NCBI RefSeq assembly: GCF_033807575.1 | Contig: NC_084730.1 | Span: 9,345,986 to 9,409,985 of the forward strand | Length of the DNA stretch: 64,000 bases | Reading direction: 5' to 3' | Source: Cydia pomonella | Lineage: Eukaryota; Arthropoda; Insecta; Lepidoptera; Tortricidae | Part shown: positions 10,232 to 22,200 of the stretch, piece by piece | How positions within the stretch are numbered: the stretch's first letter is position 1 | Layout: every line of letters starts with the position of its first letter | Made by a program: the position numbers and the translations under genes | Notes under the pieces: generated by a model | Database searches by the model: none | What the model saw: the letters and a program-made list of their open reading frames with translations, nothing else | Told to the model about the DNA's origin: nothing

Positions 10232-13200
10232 CTGGAAACAAACAAAACAGTAAATAATAAGCTTAGAATAAAAGAGGCTGTCAACACCCAATGTCCTTGA
10301 AATTGATGTTACTTAAACAGTTTTTTAAGAAAGACTATTTGTTTTAGTCAAGTAAGAAAAATATATGTTCATATTAATTATATTTCAAAGACCGTGGTTG
10401 TACTCGATACATGATTGAACGAAATCGGATCGATAGAAAATAATTGCAAAGATTGGTCTTAAAATCACAATTAAACGGTTCTATGTCTTTATTGTTTTGA
10501 CTTATGGGTCTGCAATTAAAATCACATTTTCAAAACATTTATATCTAAACCGCTGTTGAGTAAAATATTACACTAATAATCCACTTTTTTTTATTTAAAT
10601 ATTTTTCTTATTATTCCCTTGCCCAGGCCCAGTAACATGCGACAGTGCTATCTCATTTACTCCGATACAAATAGACAGTGTGCGCGTTTTAGGTATTGAC
10701 AGCCTCTTATAGGTAGACCGTTTAAATGAGTCTTCGCCCGCGCGGTACAGAGGCGCGGGGGTAAGGCGACAAAGGGGATCGAGAGAGGAGCGGGCGGCAG
10801 GCGCGCCTAGTGTGATACACAAGAGGTGAAATGCGCACTGGACAGGTTTTGAGATATGTGACGTTATAGCGGTTAATAGTTGGTGTTTTTTTAATGGGAA
10901 AGAATATGACGTTAATTTTATTGAAAGTTTATAAAACAACAAACTTAATTAACTTTTGTACTTTTATTCAATGCAAATTATGAATATAATAATTTATAAT
11001 AATATGTAAGTACGATACCACAGTAGTCCATTGAATGAGTCCTTCCAAGGGGGGTCTAGAGTGCGTGAGTTAGTAACGTAAGATGTTTCTTCGGAAACAT
11101 GTCAAGAGTCCCTAGGTAATAAACATACTAAAACCCCGGGACACTAGGAGGAGCCCCGGAGTGGGGGGAGGGGGGGAAAGGGTCCATTTTTTCATTTTTC
11201 GCTTAAATCTCAAAAACGGTACATGTTAGAGAAAAACTTTCAAGGAAAAGTTGAAAGGCCATAAAATTTTCTACAAGTTGTACCTAAATAATTTTTTTCT
11301 ATTCCCAGCCGTTTTCGAGCTACATCCCATGAAAGGTGAAAAATTCCTCGCCCCCGTTTCTCTAGTTCACACGGATGAGCATGGGGTTTTAGCATAAGCT
11401 TAACGAGGGCGGACCCCTTCCCATGCTACGTGTGAACCTTCATCGAAAAAATCCGAACAACGGATAATGTTGGGACATTGATGTCATATGAGAGGCACTA
11501 GAAGAAAAAAAAAAAAAGTTCAAGTATCGTAACTACCCTAATAAAATTCAATTCCTCCTAAACGCTTCCATGGTGGAATCTGGTTTTTTTATCAATGATA
11601 GACCTAATTATGAGCAATCTATCGGTACCGGTCACAAGTTGCACTTTTGAGCTTTTTGGAAGAAAAAAAATAAAAAGGTCAAGTTGCGTAACTACCCTAA
11701 TATAATATTTTGACAATCGATTCCTCCTAAAGGCTTCCATGGAGGAATGTGTTTTTTTTACCAATGATAGACCTAATTAAGAGCAATCTATCAGTACCGG
11801 TCACAAGTTGCACTTTTGAGCTTTTTGGAAGAAAAAAAATAAAAAGTTCAAGTATCGTAACTACCCTAATAAAATTCAATTCCCCGTAAACGCCTCCGTG
11901 GTGGAATCTGGTATTTTTATCAATGATAGATCTAATTATGAGCAATCTATCTGTACCGGTCACAAGTTGCACTTTTGAGTTTTTTGGAAGAAAAAAATAA
12001 AAAGATCAAGATCAGTAACTCAAACTACCCTAATATAATATTTTGACAATCGATTCCTCCTAAAGGCTTCCATGGAGGAATGTGTTTATTTTACCAATTA
12101 TAGACCTAATTAAGAGCAATCTATCAGTACCGGTCACAAGTTGCACATTTGAGTTTTTTGGAAGAAAGTAATATTTTTTGATCGATTGATGTGATAAACA
12201 TGGGTATGTAGTATGGGGAAATTGTTTGAGCCAAAATCATTTTTTACTGCGTGTAACTCAGAAACGGCTGGGAATAGAAAAAAATGATTTAGGTACAACT
12301 TGTAGATAATTTTATGGCCTTTCAACTTTTCCTTGAAAGTTTTTCTCTAACATGTACCGTTTTTGAGATTTAAGCGAAAAATGAAAAAATGGACCCTTTC
12401 CCCCCCTCCCCCCACTCTGGGGCTCCTCCTAGTGTCCCGGGGTTTTAGTATGTTTATTACCTAGGGACTCTTGACATGTTTCCGAAGAAACATCTTACGT
12501 TACTAACTCACGCACTCTAGAACTTTTTATTCAATGGACTACAGATCATATAACGACACTGATGATGACGACTCGAAAGTGATTTATAAATTATAAATCA
12601 ATCACTTATGTCCATATCAATATCACTTGAACTTGATTCTTCACTTTCGGAGTTATCGTCTTCATCAGAATCGTCCTGCAGAATTCGGGTCCAATTTCTT
12701 CTTTCTAAAATATGTGTACACATTAAAAGCCATTTGCTTGGTTTGACTATTAAGTTTCTGTCCAAAGATAAGTCGAGGCATCTTGAGAATGTAATCTCAT
12801 GTGTATATTCGAGTGACTGCTAACCGCGTGGCTAGCAAACTGAGCTACGGTAAAAATGCGCCTGCCGCCCGCATTTCTCTCGATCCCCTTTGTCGTCTTA
12901 CCCCCGCGCCCCTGTACCGCGCGGGCGAAGACTCATTTAAGCGGTCTACCTATAATAGCATCGTTCGCAGACGTGTCTGCTTGTTAACAATCAATTTAGT
13001 GTGGGTAGCACATCGTTACTGGTGAATTTCCAATATGACTTGGAACTCCGGTAGCCGTCTAAGAAGTGTAACGTTCTTACGGTAGATGTCGCTAGGGTCC
13101 CCTAGACCCATATGGTGGAAAATTTGCTGCCTATGGATGAGGTCTTGGTTGTTTAGATGGCAGAGCGCTGGAGTATCGATCCATCCATCCATCCATTTTC

Positions 13201-16200
13201 ATTTTCATTCATTCATTTTCATTCATTTTCATTTTCATTTTCATTCATTCATTCATTTTCATTTTCATTTTCATTTTCATTTTCATTTTCATTTTCATTT
13301 TCATTTTCATTTTCATTTTCATTTTCATTTTCATTTTCATTTTCATTTTCATTTTCATTTTCATTTTCATTTTCATTTTCATTAGTCCAAGTCTCACCCA
13401 AGACAGTAATTTTTCCACTTTTAAATTTATTCTAAGCTTAATAACATCGTCCGCAGACGTTTCTGCTTGTTAAAAATTAATTCAGTAAATAACATGTTTC
13501 TGAGATGACTTATTTTTTAGTATTCAGTATTCAGTATTTATTTCTTGCAAACCATGGTACATATTTAGTTCTTATACATATCATATGGTATCACATGGGA
13601 CCCTGAATAGGGTATAGCAAATATCAGATATTCTAACTCTCTTAAATATCTGAAGATACTTAATATTATTATTAAATAGTACAATCTTTAAACAGCTTAA
13701 ACTAATAACATTAGATTATACTTAACGAGATAGTAGGTATGAGTATTATATATGTATGTGCATTACGTGACAGTGTGCCATATGGGTCTGAAAGTTACGA
13801 TTTTTTCTCTTCTATGAATTCTGCTATTGAATAGTATGCTTTTTTTATTAAATGATGCTTCAACTTTGTTTCAAATAAATGGTAATTTTCCTCTAATTTA
13901 ATTAAACTAGGGATATTGTTGTAAATTTGTATGGATGTGTAGTATGGGCCTTTTTTGAAAATATCAACTTTTGGTTCCGGTAGAATTAAATCAAGTTTAC
14001 GGCGGGGGTTTTTATTGAATTTGAACAAGTCGATATTTTTACGAACAAAAGTAGCGGATTCTAAAATGCAAATTGACGGAAAAGTTAAAACTCCTAATCT
14101 AATAAAATGTGGTTTGCAGCTACATGTCTGTTTAATATTGACTATTATTCGGATGCACTTTTTCTGCATGACAAAGGCATCATGTGCATCAGTACTATGT
14201 CCCCACAATAAAACACCATAGCGTAATAATGAATGCGCATAACCGTAGTACGCTGTAAGCGCACATGTTTCGTTTGTGTTAGATTTCAGTACGCTTAAGG
14301 CAAAAACAAATGATGAAAGTTTGTTTTTGAGTACTGCTACGTGCCTTTTCCAATCTAGGTGAGTGTCAATGGTGATGCCTAAAAGCGAGAAATTCGATAC
14401 TTCTTCAATATTTAATTGTTTTGCTATATTACTTATGTCTATTGCGCGTTTTTGGTGCGGTCTGAACTGCATAATTTTAGTTTTTTTGCTATTAATTTCA
14501 AGGTTGTGATCTTTTAACCAGCTGACCATTTTGATGTATGTTTCTGTTATATTTTTGTAGGCGTCGTTACTCGTGGGGCTTTTGAAAAGGAGTGAAACAT
14601 CATCGGCAAACATTATACATTTGTGCTCTGTAATTCGTGGTAGATCGTTGATGTATATTACGAAAAGAACACAACCGAGCACGCTGCCCTGAGGAATTGA
14701 ATTGTTAATAGATATGACATTCGATTTGTATGTTTGTAACTGACGCATTTCATCTCTGTAATATTCTATTTGGACATACTGTTTTCTGTTATTTAAATAT
14801 GATTTTAACCAATTAAGGGCCGGACCGCGAATACCAATGTTGTTGAGTTTTTGAAGTAAGATGGGATGTGATACCCTATCATATGCCTTAGACATATCTA
14901 GTAATAATCCAACCCCATAGGTTTTATCTCGTAAATGCTCCAATACTGTTTGAATGTAGTTATAAACTGCAAGTGTGGTTGAACTGTGTTTTCGAAAGCC
15001 AAACTGGTTTTTATGTATGAGTTGAAATTTTTCTATGTAGTTATATATACGGTTTGCAACACATTTTTCAAATATTTTTGATACAGTGGGAAGTACTGCG
15101 ATGGGTCGGTATTGACTGGTATTGTTTTTTTCTCCCGTTTTTTTATATATAGGTCTTATTTTAGCGATTTTAAGTCTTTCCGGAAAGCAGCTTTCATCCA
15201 GCGATTGGTTAATTAGCCTAGTTAGGGGTATGGTAAGTTCGTTCACACATGCTTTAATTAAAACGGCAGGTATTTCATCATGTCCACAGCTGAATTTATT
15301 TGGCAGGTTAAGTATAATATTTCGGACTTCTTCCTCTGTAGCAGGATATATGTATATCGAGTTAACTGCAAAGTTTGTACTTGCAACGTTAGTGGTTTGG
15401 CGTTGTTCGCTTATTGACGCAAAATATTCGTTAAAATGATTAGCTACTTGTTGAGGGCAATTTATATCAGTATTGGAAACTCTTAATTTAATATTATTCG
15501 GCTGTTTTTTTGCGGCATGTTTCCCTGTTATTTCTTTTATAAAATTCCACATAGTTTTGGTCTTGTTTTTAGATTTGTCTATGGCTTTTATGTATCTCAT
15601 TCTTTTGGCTTGTTTTACACAGTTTTTAAGGGTTTTTGTTATTATTTTGTAATGTTTTGTTAAAATGGAATTGTTTGATTGATTTACTAATATTTTGAAT
15701 AACCTTTTGTTCTTACATGACTTTTTTATTCCAGTTGTCAGCCAGCTGTTGTTTTTTAGTTTTTGTTTGATACGTTTATAAGGTATATGCGTGTTTAACA
15801 GTAGTTGTAATAATTTTTCAAACTCATTGTAGTTTTCATTTATATTTTGACAATTATTTATTTGTTTATTCCAATCAACCTGATTAAGCGCGCATTTAAA
15901 TGATGTTATATTCACAGCAGAAAAGTTCCGTTTTAGAATATATTTGTTAGAGTGATTGTTGTCAAGATATGTAATTTCTTCGAATTCATATTGCAAGCAT
16001 TTGTGGTCTGATATGCCTTTATCCTCAACTGTTAGTTTGTAATTTTTACTATTTGTAAATAGAAAATCTATGCAAGTCGAACTGGTAGTAGTCTCTCGAG
16101 TTGGCTCATTTACAATTTGACGGAGGTTACATTCAAGCATCATGTTTACTAGCCTATGATAATGATTTGAGTTATTAAATTTATTTATGTTAAAATCTCC

Positions 16201-19200
16201 TGTAATAACAATGTTTTTATGACGTTTCGATTTTAGCTTAGATAATAACCGATTTAATACATCAAAGAAGGTCTCAATGTCACGGTCTGCTCTATAAATA
16301 GTTATTATAATGAGATCAGATTTCAACTCTATTGCACAACATTCAATTACTAATTCTATTGACAAGTTTGCATAGTCGGGTCGCTCCTTGTATGGGATAT
16401 CTTGTCGTAATAATATTAGTACTCCTCCACCTTTGTGATTAGGACGATTGTAACTTGCTGCAGCCACATATCCCTCTACTTGCACTGCATCTTTCTGTTC
16501 TTCTGAAATCCAAGTTTCTGTGAGGCACAATATTTGATATGGGTGGTCCTGAAGGAGAGTTTCTATTACATGGATATTATTTTTAATGCTTTGGACATTC
16601 TGTACGAATAACTGCAAATTAGTTTCGAAAGGAGTGGTGCCCTGTAGCACTTTCTACAAGGGTCGTATTTTCAAAAGCGGAAATGTTTTCTTCACCAGTT
16701 TTTTGTTGCGTGCATTTTTGTTCAGTTTCAGGTTCAACAACTTTACCATTGATTACTAGCTTATTGTCTATTATAACTGCATGTTTTCCAGATTTTCTAG
16801 CTTCTCTCAGAGCTTCGATTAGTTTTCGTCTCATTTTAAGGGATGCGTCATCTAAGTATTCAGTTACTGTTAGTCCAGAATACCTAAAATAGTTCCTATG
16901 TTGTAGTATATACCTAGTCATTTTTTTGCTCAAAAACTCTATTACCAGTGGTCGTCGGTTACCTCTCTTACCCAGACGGCATAAATCCTCGATGTGTCCA
17001 ACAATATCGATATTCATAATCTTGCTAAATATGTTTCTTAACCGTTCTTCCATTTGCTCCCCGGTTTCGCCCCATTGTTCTTCGAGTCCGTGGATAACTA
17101 TTTTCTTGCAAGCGTAATGGTCGGTTTCGTTAGAATGTTTATCAATTTCAATAGATTTTTCTATATTTTTTATTTCATCGTGTAATTTTTTATTCTCTGC
17201 TTCTAATAATTTAATTTTCTGTGTAATCAAATTTATGTCTTTTTTTAATATTGTTTGTTCTTGGTCTAAAACATCTGTACGCTGAACCATTTCTTTTTTC
17301 AATTTCTCTATTGCTGTACTAATTTCACTTTGGATAGTTGTCTTTATTTGTGATATTATTGAGATTCTGTGATTGTTCAGTCGTTCGTCTAGTATTTTTG
17401 TAAAATCATCCACTGTTAATTGGCATGTCGGACTGTTCTGTGGGAAAGTCGGGTTAGCTTGTGGCATTATATCATCTTTATTACGAGAAATAGTAGTACT
17501 AGCTGGTGTAGTTAGTTTTGGCCTATTAGGTGTAATCGTTACGTCCGGTGATGTTAGCGTATCTCCTTGCTCATTGAGTATTGTACTATTTGCTGTTGAA
17601 TCAAATAGCATGGAGTTTCCACGAGGGTTTTCGGTGATGTATGAGTTTTCTTTTAGGGTCTCATTTGCTGTAGACGTGCTTGGTTTTGATAAAGGAGTGC
17701 TAGTTTTCTTTGCTTTTTTGTTAGATGCAGACTTTTGGCAGCATTCACGGCACTTCCAGCTTGTTTTATTGTTAATAGTCATTAGTGTGTACCGTTTATA
17801 TGATACTCCGATGACTTCTAGGCAGTCCACACAATATCGAACATGACATGAAGAACAGTCCAATGACTTCCTGCTGGAAATTCTTTCTTCACATTTACCG
17901 CACTTTGCAGGTGGACTCATTTTGCAATTTTAATTTGAGAAAACTTAGCAGAATATAATAGTTTAAGCAATTATGCTAAGTTTTAAAACTTAATTTACCA
18001 AAAGAAGCAAAGGTCACTGGAGTTCACGTTTCGGGCTACGGCGATTCCCGGAAATCGTTCACAGTTTTAGCAGGGAATGTTCGCGCGTCTCCGCGACCAG
18101 AAGAGCCTAAGTTCGGCTATTTTTGAAGCCGCTTACACGTTTTCTTGAGATAGGCAGACTAATTTGTGTTCTGTTCGAATCCATTGTTTTTTTTTTGTGA
18201 TTTATAGTTTATAAGCACTTTTTAACAAATTCACTTATAGTAAAGCGTAATCACTGTTTTATTGGGAACATTTGAGTATAACTTTCAACTCGGAAAACAC
18301 ACTTTTAACTGTTAGAATTAATAATTAAGCCGGAACGTTTTAAAAATGCTGTTAACGCGCGAAAGGTCGCGCTATACTTTATCTTATGTTATAAGTACAT
18401 AATTAAATATGCCATCAAAAATATAATTTGTAAAAAAAACAAGTCTCGCAACTAAGTTCTTCTACCGTACGGACTGAATAAATTAACCGACTTAATATTA
18501 TATGGATCTCACAACTTTTTACGGTAGAACGAGACTTGGTTTTTTTTACAAGTTATGTTTTTGATGGCATCTCATTTCTTTTTGTAGATAGTCCTACTTC
18601 TTTTTTCCTTTTTTTTTCCTTCTTTTTTGGAAGGTACCGGACCTTCTAATTCTTTAATTCCATTATATACACCAAACACTAATTGTATTCCAAATTTGAA
18701 GCTTCTATGTCTGCTAGAAGGGCCTTAGAGTTTTGATGATCGGTCAGTCAGTGAGTGACAGAATTAAGAAACTTTGACTAGTTATAATTCTTTAACAACT
18801 GGTTCAAATTGAATGAAATTTGAAATATACTGTTTTTATACAATGCATGCTTGGTTACTGAAAATTCAGGCTTCTAGTTTTATCCACAACGAAGTTATAT
18901 GGAGGTCGTAAATGGCCCGAATTGCTTCGAGAAAAGGATGGTACACGGCCGTGCCGCTTTTTTGCTCGACTTGGCGGGGGGACGGTCGTGCCCCCCGATA
19001 TATAAAAAAAATATATCATAGACTAGTGCTCCAGAGTCGCGAGTTTGAGCTTAGCTCAAGACAGTGAAATGGTGCTGGTTCAGTGGTGTCACTCACGAAT
19101 TCGAGCCAATCCTGCAGTCTGGATGGGTCAGTGTGGATTGTCAAAGAAAACTTTGTTGGCAGAAAGGTTATGGCGCCATCGCTCGAAACGATGCCATCAT

Positions 19201-22200
19201 ACCTTTGGTCTATGCTCTATTAGATGGCGCCACTTTTTGATATTAAACACATATCAGTAAAAGAATATGGATCAAAGTCAAACGGCGTTCTAAAAGTTTT
19301 AATTATGTGTCGAAAGATGGCAATAAATTTATTGCGGCTACAAAGTTTACTTTGACAATCCACCTCTATTCCAATTTCTCTTTGATTTTATTATGGTTTA
19401 TGGTGGGCAACAAATAACCCGACAAAATTACGTAGGTTGTTTTTGGTATGTTGTGAGGAATGTTAAAAGGTGTTTTTAATTTTGTCGCATTGTGTATGTT
19501 CTGTCCCGGGCGCACGTGTATATCTATAGGATCCTACCATCTATAGAGCTGGGTGATAACCAGAGATCGGACAAATTTGCGTCATTGCTCGCAATAATGT
19601 GGACATGACTCCAAAATTAATCAAATATGTAATCATTTAATTAATTTCTTACTTGACTTAAATTTTAATTCCTAGTCAATAAATACAAAAGTTTGTTAAA
19701 GTATAGATTTATTAAGAAAATTATCAGTATTTTTTCAAAATTTTCTGCAGTCAGTCTACTTCAAAAATATACTTAAGTGCTGAAAAACTCCGCTCGCACT
19801 CCACTGATGTTAATGGGGCAAACTTAAGTAGTTTTATAGGAATATTATTATTCCAGTATAATTCAGAGTTTATTTTCTGTTCTAAGTTGTGGGCGATAAC
19901 CTCAAAATCGGGATAAACTAAACAAAGAACAGAAAATATATATAAAACTACTTAAGTTTGCCCCATTAACATCAGTGGAGTGCGAGCGAAGTTTTTCAGC
20001 ACTTAAGTATATTTTTGATGTAAAAAGAAATAGACTGACTGCAGAAATTTTGGAAAAAATACTGATTATTTTCGTTAATAAATCTATACTTTAACAAACT
20101 TTTGTATTTATTGACTAGGAATTAAATTTTAAGTCAAGTAAGAAATTAATTAAATGATTACATATTTGATTAATTTTAGAGTCATGTCCACATTATTGCG
20201 AGCAATGACGCAAATTTGTCCGATCTCTGGTGATAACTTACATGTTATGTAGCTTCCTGGCTCGCTCCAGATTGCTCGGGTCCTCCTTACAGCAGTACTC
20301 CCGGGCTCCGATCATATAGTTCTTCAGGAAGTCGTTCACGTCCACCTTGCTCACGTCGGTGAAGAACGTTTCGTTATCGGCCTCTGACACCTGTACAATT
20401 TCATAAATAACTAAATTAAGATGATAGTGAACGTTCGCTTATTCATGCAAAAGTAGTACCCATTTTCTTTCCTGGTTATTGACATTATAGAAAAAAAAAT
20501 CTGCCCTCCGAGCGGAAAGCGTCAACTTTGCTCCCGCTGCGCTAAACGAAGTTGCCGCTTTCCGCCTCCGTCGAGCAGAAAAATTGTATGCGCACCACGG
20601 GAGAAAACGTAGGACATTCCATCCTGCGTGTTTGCCACCCTCGCCTGCTCGGGTAACAATTTTACACACGGCACGCATTTTCCTACTTTTCCTCCCTTGG
20701 GACACAAATAACTATGACACAATTTAATGTATATTCACCATAGCTATGCCCCTTCTTTTGTTTTTTATTCCAATTTTTAATAATTATAACACTTGGGAGT
20801 TTTCTAAATTTTGTATGGAATTTGTTATTCGCTCGTAACTCACGTAATAATGCAAAAAATGAAAAAATAAAACAAAGGCAAGAATACAATTTAATAAACG
20901 TCTAATTATATAAAAATATTTTCCATTAAGTCAAGCTAACCTTTAACTAGACGATCACAAGGCCAAATTATTGTTGGGGATAAATTATTGGGGTAGAATT
21001 TAAGGGGCGGGCATAAGTTTAGGTTGGGTAGGATGGGTTTTTAGTTAGGTTAAGTTATAAGGAGAACATCCTTTTATTATTATTAAAAAAAAATGTTATT
21101 TTGAGGTTGTGCAATAAAGAGGATTTGTATTGTATTGTATTGTATTGTATCCGGACATACGAAAGCAGATTGCCTCAAAAGGGGCTTTGGTCAAGAAAAT
21201 CCCTACGAATTGAGAATCTTTCATTAATGTTTCTAATGTATGATAGAATACCTATCAGCATTTAAGAATACTTACACAAAATTCTCTCGCCTAATGTTAC
21301 CATCACATGGATGGATTGACCGATTTAGTTGCGGTTTTATTTTAATGACTTATGATTGTTTCTAGATTAGTTTTATATCAGGAAGACGCTGCTATATTAT
21401 TGTCGGTGATATTAATTTAAATGCTATCATGAATAGAACTAGGAAATGTAATTTTGATATGATACATACCATCTAACCACAGAAAAGATAATTTCACCAC
21501 ACCAACGCGAGGAAAATACTAACTTGGTATGAAATACTAACTACTAATGAATGTAATAAAAAATGTATCATTTAAAAGCCAATTTCACCAGGTAAGTAAG
21601 TAAGTAAATATTCTTTATTGCACCAACAATTATACATTTTACATACATGTAAAACTACAAATGAATTTTAAAGGAAAATAGAACAACAGGCGGTCTTATC
21701 GCTAAAAAGCGATCTCTTCCAGACAACCTTTAGGTAGCAGGAAATTTTGAACTCATACAAAGTCAACAGGTAGTGCATAAGTAAATTACTCAAAATTTGC
21801 ATCAGATTAGGTACTTTGCCCCACATATAAACGAAGCATGTAAACGAAGTACCAAATTTAACGATAAGTATGTTATATTACATTATACTTTAGGTCTTAA
21901 TTGATTGATTAGTATTAACGCATGTTGTGTTTACCTATTATTGGAAAGACACTTACTCATGTATTTTTGGGTTTTTATCTGTATTTTTTGTAGTGTTGTA
22001 TCTGTTGGTAAACCTTAAATAAATAAAATAAAATAAATATGGATTAAATGCAACTTTCTCATTAGTATTTGAAGTATTTGAACAATCGAGAGGGCCTCTA
22101 CCAGTTGGTGTGGTGAAAAGATAATAGTACTAAAGGTACCGGCATCAGGGTTGAGGTCACATACTAAGAGCCCTTTTACTTGCAGAATAAATTTTTGTTT

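Larger units (their letters stand above)
13519..18110 (-). mobile_element. CR1/Jockey-type non-LTR retrotransposon, apparently intact
   Basis: Minus-strand element with a 5' leader (about 17921-18110, upper limit uncertain), ORF1, ORF2 and a 3' UTR (13519-13794). The 3' end is a short tandem repeat of ATACTGA rather than poly(A), typical of CR1-like elements. Related 3' tails lie at 5138-5225 and 40690-40820. The element sits in the last intron of the complete FAR in the same orientation. Both ORFs are free of stops, so it may have moved recently. Confidence 0.85.

Noticed and set aside
13086..13435. Open frames of His-Phe and Ser-Phe repeats
   Set aside because: They are translations of a TTTTCA hexamer array, without start context or splice support.
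15122..15439. 105-codon plus-strand open frame
   Set aside because: Antisense shadow of the retrotransposon ORF2.
17373..17846. 157-codon plus-strand open frame
   Set aside because: Antisense shadow of the retrotransposon ORF1.
20439..20889. Overlapping minus-strand open frames of 66-88 codons
   Set aside because: Lie in a GC-richer repeat block within an intron, with no domain and conflicting frames.
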